From contig NZ_CP109009.1 of NCBI RefSeq assembly GCF_036226685.1, positions 3,844,001-3,908,000 on the forward strand: DNA of 64,000 bases, given 5' to 3'. This document shows positions 25,459 through 33,175 of this stretch, piece after piece. A program made the translations under genes and the position numbers. The stretch is from Streptomyces sp. NBC_00690. Lineage in GTDB: Bacteria > Actinomycetota > Actinomycetes > Streptomycetales > Streptomycetaceae. The notes below the pieces were generated by a model, which saw only the letters and a list, made by a program, of their open reading frames with translations, had not been told where the DNA came from and searched no databases. Numbering within the stretch: the stretch's first letter is position 1; the number at the start of each line of letters is the position of its first letter.

Positions 25459-26883
25459 CTAGCCGGCCACCAGGGAGGCCATGTCCAAGGAGGATGCCGT
25501 CAGGGACGACATGCTCTCCGCATACACCGCGTCCGGCCGTTCGAACGCAGGTCGGGAGGCGCCGCGGAGAAAGGTGACGACCCCGAGCGTGCGCCCCCGG
25601 CTCCTGAGCACCGTGCAGAGCGCGTGCGCCATGTCCCGCGGCCAGCGCCGGTCCTTGGACCACTTCGCGAACTCGGCCCCGGATGCCGTGCCGGGCGCGC
25701 TCGCCCGCACCGAACCGGTGCGATCGGCCGCCTGGAGTGCCGGGTGCCCCGGCGGATAGGGGATCGGCGCACCGCCCCCCGTCAGGGGGAGGCAGGGGCC
25801 CGGCGCGCCGGCCGGTGTCGCCGCCGCGCGGATGAGCCGACCACCGTCGACCGGCTCGAATAAGTCCACCACCACGTGATCGGCGAACCCGGCGAGGGCG
25901 AAGTCGAGATAGGTCATGGCCGCCGCGGTCGGGTCCTCGCACTCGGCCGCCGCCCGACCCGCCCGATGCAGTTGCCCCGCGCGAAAGCGCAGCCGGTCGG
26001 CCTCCTGTTCGGCCAGGCGCGATTCGGTGATGTCGTGGAACAGCCAGGCCACGCCCAGCGGCACCGGCTCCTCGGCCAGCGGGGAGCCCAGTCTCAGAAA
26101 GCCGCTGCGCCAGCATCTGCGCCGGCCGACAGCCGGCCCGGCGCGGGCCGGTTCCTCGGCGCTGCCGGCCAGGGTGACCCACAGCTCGCTCAACCCGCCC
26201 TGGGCGCCCTCGGCCAGGACGTGGTGGAGCGAGGACTCCAACTGCTCCACCCCGTCGACGAGCATCTCGCCCAGGGGGCGGCCCAGGGGTGATCCACCGC
26301 CCGCCGCCAGGGCCCGCTCGGCATAGCCGTTGACCGTGGTGGGTCGCAGATCGACGTCGACCAGGACCACACCCCAGGAGGCGTCGTCGAACAGGGCCTC
26401 GCTCAGGGCGATGGAACGCTCCAGGTCGATCTGCGCATGGACCTCGCTGAAGGCGCAGTAGACCCCGGCCGGGTTGCCGTCGGCGCCGAGGACGCGCGCC
26501 GACTGGATCCGTACGAGCACCCGCCCGCCGTCCTTGCGCAACAGCGCGAACTCGTCGACCTGGCGCCCTGGAGCGGCCATCACCGCCATCAGCCGGCGCT
26601 CCACCTCGTCCGCGTCGGCCCTGCGCACGGCCCATCCGGTGAACCCGCGCCGGCCCACGGCCTCGTCGGGCGACCAGCCGAGGATGCGTTCGGCCTCGCG
26701 GTTCCAGTGGGTGATCGTGCCGTCAGCGGCAAAGGCACAGAGTGCCGCGTCCATCCCGTCGAGGAGGGCGGCCAGCAACTCCGAACACGGCTCGCTCACC
26801 GTGTCGTCCTGCGCCGTTCCGCCACGGCCCGGGGGCCAGGACGAGTCGGCCGCCTCACTCGTCTCACTCTTCGAAGCACTCAT
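25459..26883 (-). CDS. PAS-domain sensory protein without an output domain
   Basis: 474 residues from ATG 26883, which has GGGGGCC upstream; the open extension to 27033 lies over the neighbouring promoter. Two PAS domains are visible: about 35-160 (LDGMDAALCAFAADGTITHWN, ILGWSPDEAVGRRG) and about 165-300 (LFDDASWGVVLVDVDLRPTTVNGYAERAL). A GAF-like region follows, about 320-470. It resembles the sensory half of streptomycete PAS/GAF/SpoIIE phosphatases, but no PP2C domain, kinase or helix-turn-helix follows. It may signal through a partner. It is divergent from the small RNA unit at 27 kb. Confidence 0.82.
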   Translation of the reverse strand: MSASKSETSEAADSSWPPGRGGTAQDDTVSEPCSELLAALLDGMDAALCAFAADGTITHWNREAERILGWSPDEAVGRRGFTGWAVRRADADEVERRLMAVMAAPGRQVDEFALLRKDGGRVLVRIQSARVLGADGNPAGVYCAFSEVHAQIDLERSIALSEALFDDASWGVVLVDVDLRPTTVNGYAERALAAGGGSPLGRPLGEMLVDGVEQLESSLHHVLAEGAQGGLSELWVTLAGSAEEPARAGPAVGRRRCWRSGFLRLGSPLAEEPVPLGVAWLFHDITESRLAEQEADRLRFRAGQLHRAGRAAAECEDPTAAAMTYLDFALAGFADHVVVDLFEPVDGGRLIRAAATPAGAPGPCLPLTGGGAPIPYPPGHPALQAADRTGSVRASAPGTASGAEFAKWSKDRRWPRDMAHALCTVLRSRGRTLGVVTFLRGASRPAFERPDAVYAESMSSLTASSLDMASLVAG

Positions 26884-26993
26884 ACCGGCCCCCTGAAGGA
26901 CGCGTCCGCGCGAGTTGATGCACGTCAGACCATTCAACTCGAACGTGACCGGGGACACACGGGGTTCCGAAAAAGCGGTGCACATTAATTCGG

Positions 26994-27023
26994 TTGAACG
27001 GGCCGAGCGGGGGTTCCTAAGGT
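26994..27023 (+). promoter_or_regulatory. Promoter of the 27-kb leader RNA
   Basis: TTGAAC (26994-26999), 18-base spacer, TAAGGT (27018-27023). This predicts a start near 27030, just before an AAAGGAGGT ribosome site. It is one of the best housekeeping-type promoters in the window. Confidence 0.65.
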
Positions 27024-27055
27024 GTGGGCACACAAGAAAGGAGGTGGTTCGGAAG

Positions 27056-27094
27056 ATGTATGCATACCGGACGAGTGAGGTGGCTGCGGGCTAG
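27056..27094 (+). CDS. 12-residue leader peptide
   Basis: ATG followed by 11 codons (MYAYRTSEVAAG) and TAG, behind AAAGGAGGT. The stop lies 3 bases before the first arm of the alternative hairpins. There is no run of one amino acid, so the sensed signal is not obvious. Beyond the TAG the same frame stays open, with G/C-rich third positions, to TGA at 27242-27244. A second ATG at 27060 opens a 70-codon Arg-rich frame to 27272. Confidence 0.45.
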   Translation: MYAYRTSEVAAG

Positions 27095-27154
27095 GGCCTG
27101 CCGCCGCACTTCGTGCAGTCGGCAGACCTCCTGCCGCAATCCAAGCAGTCACCG

Positions 27155-27218
27155 ACCCGCGGGCTCGCCGGTATCGTCCGGCCGGCCCCTCCGCAAGGAG
27201 GGACCCGAGCCCGCGGGT
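27155..27218 (+). terminator. Nested hairpin in the leader RNA
   Basis: ACCCGCGGGCTCG (27155-27167) pairs perfectly with CGAGCCCGCGGGT (27206-27218). Inside lies CCCTCC-GCAA-GGAGGG with a GNRA-type tetraloop. A short TTT follows. Confidence 0.65.
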
Positions 27219-27225
27219 TTCTGCG

Positions 27226-27270
27226 TGGGCGCACCACACGATGAAATTCGTCATGTGCACGCCCATTTTT
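27226..27270 (+). terminator. Intrinsic terminator of the leader RNA
   Basis: TGGGCG (27226-27231) pairs with CGCCCA (27260-27265), with further CACA/TGTG pairing inside, followed by TTTTT and a second T5 run ten bases on. It would define the 3' end of the transcript. Confidence 0.65.
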
Positions 27271-27520
27271 AGCGCTTTTTGAATGACCCGGTTCCGGCTG
27301 GTCCGATTCCGTGTCGCCGTATTTCGTCCGTACCCACTGCGGGGAAACGGCCGGGGGAAACGGCCGCGATTCCCACGGCCCCAGGGCTTCGGACCATTCC
27401 CACGGGGGCCGTCGGCACCCGACGGCGCCTCGCCGTCGGCGCCGCCCGACACCGGGAAGCGACCGGGCTGGGCCCGCCGAGGAGGCCCGCGGTGGAGCCC
27501 CGCGGGGCGGGCAAGCGCTC

Positions 27521-28249
27521 TCAGGGGGACAGCCGCTCGACCCGCCACGCCCCCTCGCCGTGGCCCTCCTCGCCCGGTGCCCGTACGTATCGCAGCCGGT
27601 CGTGCAGCCGGTTCTCGTGCCCCTGCCAGAACTCCGCCGTCTCCGGCACCACGCGGAACCCGCCCCACTGAGGTGGCGCTGGCACCCGCTCCCCCTCCGG
27701 ATAGCGGTTCGCGAGTTCCTCGTACCGGCCCACCAGCTCCTGTCGCGAGCCGATCACCGACGACTGCTCGCTCGCCCAGGCGCCCAGTTGTGAGCCGTGC
27801 GGACGGGTCCGGAAGTACGCCACCGTCTCCTCGCGACTGACGCGCGTCGCGGAGCCGGTGACGATGATCTGGCGGGCGATCGGGTGCCAGGGGAACAACA
27901 GCGAGACCCAACGGTTCTCGGTGATCTCCCGGCCCTTGCGCGAGGTGTAGTTGGTGTAGAAGACGAAGCCCCGACCGTCGTAGTGCTTGAGCAGCACCGT
28001 GCGCGTCGAGGGACGGCCGTCGGGCGTGGCTGTGGCGACGACCATCGCATTCGGCTCCTGGAGGGCAGCCGCCGTGGCCTCGCGGAACCAGCGGGCGAAC
28101 TGGTCCATGGGCGTGGGCGCGAGGTCCGACTCCAGGAGGGGCGTCGAACGGTACTGCTCGCGCATGACGGCGGGATCCGGTACGGGCTCCAGGTCGCTCG
28201 ACGTACGCATCCTGGCGGCGGGGTCCGGGGCAGCGGCGTGATCGGTCAC
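27521..28249 (-). CDS. pdxH: Pyridoxamine 5'-phosphate oxidase
   Basis: FMN-dependent enzyme oxidising pyridoxamine/pyridoxine 5'-phosphate to pyridoxal 5'-phosphate, the last step of PLP synthesis and salvage. About 242 residues from GTG 28249, which has GGATGAGG just upstream; a GTG at 28267 is the alternative. FMN and substrate motifs are [29 protein letters not shown] and the C-terminal [16 protein letters not shown] is used by the serC product encoded 9 kb away. Confidence 0.95.
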   Translation of the reverse strand: MTDHAAAPDPAARMRTSSDLEPVPDPAVMREQYRSTPLLESDLAPTPMDQFARWFREATAAALQEPNAMVVATATPDGRPSTRTVLLKHYDGRGFVFYTNYTSRKGREITENRWVSLLFPWHPIARQIIVTGSATRVSREETVAYFRTRPHGSQLGAWASEQSSVIGSRQELVGRYEELANRYPEGERVPAPPQWGGFRVVPETAEFWQGHENRLHDRLRYVRAPGEEGHGEGAWRVERLSP

Positions 28250-28326
28250 CGCCTCATCCTGCCCCACCGCCCCCTCCCCGCGACACGCAGTGCCAGAGCC
28301 CGTTCCCCAGCTGCCCTGCGAACGCC

Positions 28327-29898
28327 CTATCCGCCTTCGCGTTCACGGAGCTGGCGCCGCAGGATCTTCCCCGAAGGCGCCCGGGGAACCGTCGTGACGA
28401 AGGTGACGCGCCGGACCTTCTTGTACGGGGCGACCCGGGCGGCGACATGGGCCATCACCTCGTCCGGAGTCAGCTGCCCGGCGGCCACGCGACGGACGAC
28501 GAAGGCGGCGGGAACCTCCGTACCGTCCTCCTCGCGCACCCCGATCACCGCCGCGTCCGCTATCGACGGATGGGTGAGCAGCACCGCTTCGAGCTCCGCC
28601 GGGGCGACCTGGTAGCCCTTGTACTTGATCAGTTCCTTCACCCGGTCGACCACGAACAGCCAGCCGTCGTCGTCGACCCGGCCGACATCGCCGGTGAACA
28701 GCCAACCGTCCTTGTCGATCATGGCGGCGGTGTCGTCCGGACGGCCCAGATAGCCCCGCATCACCTGGGGGCCGCGGATCGCTATCTCGCCCTCCTCGCC
28801 CGGGCCGACGGTGCGCGTCCGGTCGTCCAGGTCGACGATCCGCATCTCCGTGGACGGGAGAAGTCGGCCGACGGTCCCCGATGGTGGGTCCTGGGCATCC
28901 AGGGGAACGGCATGGCAGGCGGGCGAGAGCTCGGTCATGCCGTACGCCTGCCGGACGGGAGGCAGTCCGAGCCGGGCGGAGCAGGCCAGGGCCAGTCGGG
29001 CGTCCAGGGGTGCCGCCGAGCAGACGATGTGCTCCAACGAGGTGAGGTCGTAGCGGTCGACCGCCGGGTGCTTGGCGAGCGCCAGCACGATCGGCGGCGC
29101 CACGTACAACCGGCTCACCCGGTGCCGTTCGATCGCCCCGAGGAAGCTGTCGAGCTCGAAGCGGGGCAGTACGACGACGGTCGCCCCCTGCCGCAACGGC
29201 CCGGTCAGCAGCGCGGTCAGCCCGTACACATGGAAGAACGGCAGCACCGCGAGGATGCGGTCCCCCGGTTCCACCGGCAGCAGGGGATGGAGTTGGGCGA
29301 GATTGGTGGCGAGTGAGCGGTGGCTGAGCCGCACCCCCTTGGGCAGACCGGTGGTACCGGACGAGTACGGCAGGGCGGCAATGTCCTCGGCCGGGTCGAT
29401 GTCGACGTGCGGCTCGGGTGCCATCGAGCGCAAGAGGTCACGCACGCTCCGGCGTCCTCCGGGGTGCTCGCTGACGAAGATCTCGGCGATCCCCGGCACC
29501 AGCTCGGCCGACCGTCGGGCCACTTCGAGCAGGGCAGGCACGGTGATGATCCAACGGGCGCACGAGTCCCGCAGCTGTCTGGCCAGCTCCTCGGCGGTAG
29601 CCAGGGGATGGACGGTGGTGACGGTCGCACCCGCGCGGGTCGCACCGAAGAAGAGCCCCGGATAGCCGATGGTGTTGGGGCTGTGCAGGGCGATCACATC
29701 GCCCTTGCGCACACCCGCATCGGCGAGGGCCGCGGCGATCCGGCGGTGTTGCTGATCCAGCTCGGCATAGCTGACGGTGGTGCCGTGCACCGCGTCGATC
29801 AGGGCGGGCGCGGCGCCCAAGTCGGCGGCCCGGGCGAGCACCGCTTCGTGGATGGGTTCACTGACGGGCTGGACGTCTGCGTACTGGCTGCGGAACAC
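28327..29898 (-). CDS. 4-coumarate:CoA ligase-type AMP-forming ligase
   Basis: Activates a carboxylic acid as its adenylate and transfers it to CoA. 523 residues from GTG 29898. The protein aligns from memory along its length with S. coelicolor SCO4383 (ScCCL), an experimentally described 4-coumarate:CoA ligase of 522 residues that starts MFRSEYADV. Motifs: P-loop [35 protein letters not shown] and the catalytic Lys near the C-terminus (PSGKILRR). It is on the same strand as pdxH, 77 bases upstream of it. Cinnamate-type acids are the likely substrates. Confidence 0.9.
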   Translation of the reverse strand: MFRSQYADVQPVSEPIHEAVLARAADLGAAPALIDAVHGTTVSYAELDQQHRRIAAALADAGVRKGDVIALHSPNTIGYPGLFFGATRAGATVTTVHPLATAEELARQLRDSCARWIITVPALLEVARRSAELVPGIAEIFVSEHPGGRRSVRDLLRSMAPEPHVDIDPAEDIAALPYSSGTTGLPKGVRLSHRSLATNLAQLHPLLPVEPGDRILAVLPFFHVYGLTALLTGPLRQGATVVVLPRFELDSFLGAIERHRVSRLYVAPPIVLALAKHPAVDRYDLTSLEHIVCSAAPLDARLALACSARLGLPPVRQAYGMTELSPACHAVPLDAQDPPSGTVGRLLPSTEMRIVDLDDRTRTVGPGEEGEIAIRGPQVMRGYLGRPDDTAAMIDKDGWLFTGDVGRVDDDGWLFVVDRVKELIKYKGYQVAPAELEAVLLTHPSIADAAVIGVREEDGTEVPAAFVVRRVAAGQLTPDEVMAHVAARVAPYKKVRRVTFVTTVPRAPSGKILRRQLREREGG

Positions 29899-30065
29899 CA
29901 CGGGAGCCCCCTCGCTGTTGCATCGCCGTGCAGACAAGGCTGGAGGCCCAGAATCGCGGTTGTGCCCCCTCTTGGGGAGACCTGGGGAGGCTCCGGATGC
30001 TGTGAGACGGGTGTGGAGGGATCAGATCCGGCCGAATGCGACGATCCGACCCGACCCCGCCCCGA

Positions 30066-31004
30066 CTACTTGCGGCGCACCTGGGTGCGGACGGCTCCCA
30101 TGCTGGCCACGATGACCAGGCTGATGGCCAGCGCTTCGGTGACCGCGAGCGCCTGGTTGAGCACCAGGAATCCGGCCGTTGCCGCGACCGCAGGCTCCAG
30201 ACTCATCATCACCGCGAAGGTGGGCGCCGGCAGCCGCCGCAGTGCGAGCAGTTCCAGCGTGTACGGCAGTACCGACGACAGCAGTGCGACTCCGAGGCCC
30301 ATCAGCAGGATCGAGGGCTCGATCAGCTTGCTGCCGGCCTCGACCAGTCCGAACGGCAGGCTGAGCAGTGCGCCGAACGCCAGCGCCATGGCCAGACCGT
30401 CGGCCTGGGGGAAGCGTCGTCCGGTGCGTGCGCTGAAGACGATGTACGCGGCCCACATCCCGCCCGCGGCGATGGCGAGCAGCGCACCGACCGGGTCCAA
30501 CCGGTCGAGTCCACCGCCGCTGAGCAGGACGACGCCCACCAGGGCCAGTCCCGCCCAGACGAAGTTGATCGCCCTCCGCGACACGATGACCGAGAGCGCC
30601 AGTGGACCGAGCACCTCCAGGGTGACCGCCGCGCCCAGCGGAATCCGGTCGATGGACTGGTAGAAGAGGATGTTCATGCCGGCCATGGCGCTGCCGAAGG
30701 CGACGACCGTGCCCCAGTCCGAGCGGGAGTGGCCGCGCAGCCGGGGCCGGCAGATGATCAGAAGGACGAGTGCGGCCAGCACCAGTCGCAGGGTGACCAC
30801 ACCGAACGCGCCGGCCTCGGGCATCAGCAGAACCGCGACCGCGGCCCCGAACTGGACGGACAGCGCACCGCCGACCACCAGCCCGACGGGCCCGAGCGAA
30901 CCGCCGCTCAGCCGTGCCCATCGCCCCTCGGCGGGTTGTGCCGCATCGAGCGCCGCGGCGGTCTCGGGCCCCTCTGCGGCGATTGCGCTTCGCACCTCGT
31001 CCAC
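30066..31004 (-). CDS. EamA/RhtA-type drug/metabolite exporter
   Basis: 312 residues with ten predicted membrane helices in two EamA repeats (about 45-165 and 185-305) after a hydrophilic N-terminus. Motifs such as GSAMAGMNILFYQSIDRIPLG and SLEPAVAATAGFLVLNQ are characteristic of RhtA-like exporters of amino acids such as threonine/homoserine. GTG 31004 follows GGAGG. It is divergent from a LysR regulator, which probably controls it. Confidence 0.9.
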   Translation of the reverse strand: MDEVRSAIAAEGPETAAALDAAQPAEGRWARLSGGSLGPVGLVVGGALSVQFGAAVAVLLMPEAGAFGVVTLRLVLAALVLLIICRPRLRGHSRSDWGTVVAFGSAMAGMNILFYQSIDRIPLGAAVTLEVLGPLALSVIVSRRAINFVWAGLALVGVVLLSGGGLDRLDPVGALLAIAAGGMWAAYIVFSARTGRRFPQADGLAMALAFGALLSLPFGLVEAGSKLIEPSILLMGLGVALLSSVLPYTLELLALRRLPAPTFAVMMSLEPAVAATAGFLVLNQALAVTEALAISLVIVASMGAVRTQVRRK

Positions 31005-31122
31005 TGGAGCCCTCCACGGCTAACAGATGCACACCTTCGGCCCACAGCGGGCCGAACACCACGCTACGGCCTGCCGCGCATCCCGTGAAATGCCGACTGG
31101 TCTGCGGTTATGCTGCGGGCGC

Positions 31123-31980
31123 ATGAGCATTGAGCTGCGTCATCTGCGCGCCTTCCTCGCCATCGCCGAGGAGGGGAGCATGACCAGGGCGGCCGTTCGC
31201 CTCCATCTGACGCAGCCGGCGGTCTCCCGGGCACTGGCCGCGCTGGAGAAGCGGCTCGGTACGAAGTTGGTGGACCGCTCGACCCACCATCTGGCGCTGA
31301 CCGGCGAAGGCAGAGTGTTTCGCGACAAGGCCGCGGCTGCCGTGGCAGCCTTCGATGAGGCGCTGGATCCGAACCGGCTGCGCCACTGGCCGTTGCGCCT
31401 GGGGCACGCGTGGTCCGCGCTCGGCCCCCATACGACCCCCCTGTTGCGCCGGTGGGAGCTTGAGCAGCCCCGGACCCCGTTGGAACTGCTCCGCATCGAC
31501 GACCGCACGGCGGGGCTGGCGCGCGGCGCAGTGGACGCGGCGGTGCTGCGCGGGCAGGTGGACACGCCAGGTCTGGTGACGGAGCTGTTGTTCATGGAGC
31601 CGAGAGTGGCCGCGGTGACCTCGGACGGACCGCTTGCGGCCCGCGATGAACTGACCCTCGCCGATCTCGCATCGGGACCGGTCCTGATCAATCTGGTGTC
31701 GGGGATCACGACGATCGACCTCTGGCCGGAGGACGGGCGCCCGGTGTCCACGGTGACGGTGACCAACACGGACGACTGGCTCACCGCGATCGCGGCGGGC
31801 CGGGGTGCGGGGGTCTCGGTGGCGTCGACGGCGAAGATGCACCCGCACCCGGGGGTCGCCTACCGTCCGCTGCCGGACGCCCCACCGGTCCCGGTCCTGT
31901 TGGCCCACCGGGTCGGCCCGGGACACCCGGCGCTCCCGGCGCTGCGGGAGCTGGCACGGGAACTCACCCGGGACGCATAG
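31123..31980 (+). CDS. LysR family transcriptional regulator
   Basis: 285 residues. The N-terminal winged helix-turn-helix covers about 2-62 (LRAFLAIAEEGSMTRAAVRL, LTQPAVSRALAALEKRLG); an effector-binding domain follows from about 90. The start ATG 31123 has no ribosome site, but TATGCT lies about 10 bases upstream, so the mRNA may be leaderless. Open sequence further 5' is outside the family. It is divergent from the EamA exporter, the usual LysR target layout. Confidence 0.9.
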   Translation: MSIELRHLRAFLAIAEEGSMTRAAVRLHLTQPAVSRALAALEKRLGTKLVDRSTHHLALTGEGRVFRDKAAAAVAAFDEALDPNRLRHWPLRLGHAWSALGPHTTPLLRRWELEQPRTPLELLRIDDRTAGLARGAVDAAVLRGQVDTPGLVTELLFMEPRVAAVTSDGPLAARDELTLADLASGPVLINLVSGITTIDLWPEDGRPVSTVTVTNTDDWLTAIAAGRGAGVSVASTAKMHPHPGVAYRPLPDAPPVPVLLAHRVGPGHPALPALRELARELTRDA

Positions 31981-32665
31981 GTCAGCCCGCGATGTGACCC
32001 CCGCCGGTGCGCTCGCCCCTCGGCACTCGGCACCGGCCGTTGTACCGGGCGCCGAGCACTGTTGATCGTCAGCCATCGCCGGCGATCGCCCGAACCCACC
32101 AGCACGCCCTGACCCCGGACAGCGGCCCAGCCCCACAAGTACCCATCCACAGCGCGGAGTTAAAGCCTCGACCGCACACACGACGGCGGGCGACACTTGT
32201 ACGGTCCCCGAGCAGCCATACCCATGATTTCCACCGCTCTCCTGGTGATCAGCTCCCCCAGGGCTGGTGTTGCACTCCTCGCGGGGCATTTCTCGGATGC
32301 GCTCTGGAAGATCACCCGGCAGGGCTGCACTATGACCTGGTGCGGCAGCTCGACCTTCCCAGGAGCCGGGAAGCGCGAGCCGCCCGGGCCTTCGGCCGTC
32401 CGCCGAAGACCGTGCGCGTACGACCGGACCGGCCCCGTCGCCCCGGAACCCCTGCCCCGGCGACGGAGCGCGCATACCCGTTCGCCCTCCCCGGGGCGAG
32501 CACCGCTTGGCATTTCGCGCACCGGACACGGCTGCGCTCCTGAACACCCCGGAGTACGCGCGGGCAAGAGCAGCCGCCGGCGCCCTGTTCCCGATGCGCG
32601 CTCGACGCGACCATGGACGGGGCCCGACAACAGCGACGAGTAGCAGTTGAGGAGCTGACCCCCAC
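31981..32665. other. Intergenic region with possible gene remnant
   Basis: About 685 bases. From roughly 32325 to 32420 one rightward frame looks protein-like (LHYDLVRQLDLPRSREARAARAF) but has no start or ribosome site and decays afterwards. It may be the fossil of a regulator or transposase gene. Otherwise no gene is supported. Confidence 0.4.
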
Positions 32666-32971
32666 ATGTGTGAACTGATCGCCCGCCTGCTGCAGTGGGC
32701 AGCACGTCTCTTAGGAGGGGGCAGGGGTGAACTGATCCCCGACTGCACCCCGCCCCCCATCGACCCCTGGACGCAGCCCTGGGCCACCCCGACCCCGGTC
32801 CACGTCATCGAGCGCCACTGCCCGTTGCGCGGCGAGGACTCCCGGCTGGTCCGGCCCTACGCCCCCGCCGACGACACCTTGGAGCTTCGACCGGTACGAC
32901 CGCGTCGAAGGCTGCTGTACGCCGCGATGGGGCTCGACCTCCCCGTCTCCGCCCGAGGAGCGTCCGTATGA
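32666..32971 (+). CDS. Small hypothetical protein
   Basis: 101 residues. A short amphipathic N-terminus (MCELIARLLQWAARLLGG) is followed by a Pro/Arg-rich body with a VRPYAPADD motif. GAGGAG lies about 12 bases before the ATG. Its stop overlaps the next start by 4 bases (ATGA), strong evidence that both small genes are real. Similar pairs occur beside XRE-type regulators in streptomycetes in my recollection, but the function is unknown. Confidence 0.6.
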   Translation: MCELIARLLQWAARLLGGGRGELIPDCTPPPIDPWTQPWATPTPVHVIERHCPLRGEDSRLVRPYAPADDTLELRPVRPRRRLLYAAMGLDLPVSARGASV

Positions 32972-33162
32972 CACTCGACGCCCTCACCTCGCCCGCCCCG
33001 ACGGTGTTCTGCGCCGAGTGCGCTGAGTGCGGGCGCGCCACCGCCGCCGCCGTCCCCGTCCGTTGGACGCACGCGGGCGAGATACTGCTGTACGCCTGTC
33101 CCCATTGCGCGCCGCTGCTCACCCCGGGGCCAGCCCCGGATGAGTACGCCCCGTCCCGGTAG
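32968..33162 (+). CDS. Small Cys-rich (zinc-ribbon-like) protein
   Basis: 64 residues with two CxxC-type pairs (CAECAECG and CPHC), suggesting one bound zinc. The ATG overlaps the stop of the preceding small gene. No catalytic domain is visible. It converges on the large FAD/Fe-S gene with 13 bases between stops. Confidence 0.6.
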   Translation: MTLDALTSPAPTVFCAECAECGRATAAAVPVRWTHAGEILLYACPHCAPLLTPGPAPDEYAPSR

Positions 33163-33175
33163 TCGCGGCGTCCCC

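Larger units (their letters stand above)
27030..27270 (+). ncRNA. Attenuator-like leader RNA or small RNA, no downstream gene
   Basis: A predicted transcript of about 240 bases. It carries a strong ribosome site (AAAGGAGGT, 27037-27045), a 12-codon leader peptide, and three segments that can form alternative hairpins: CTGCCG (27098-27103), CGGCAG (27120-27125) and CTGCCG (27131-27136). The middle segment can pair with either neighbour. A large nested hairpin and an intrinsic terminator follow. This is the layout of a ribosome-mediated attenuator, yet the next genes (pdxH onward) lie on the opposite strand. It may be a small RNA, an orphan attenuator, or a small-protein gene. Confidence 0.5.
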
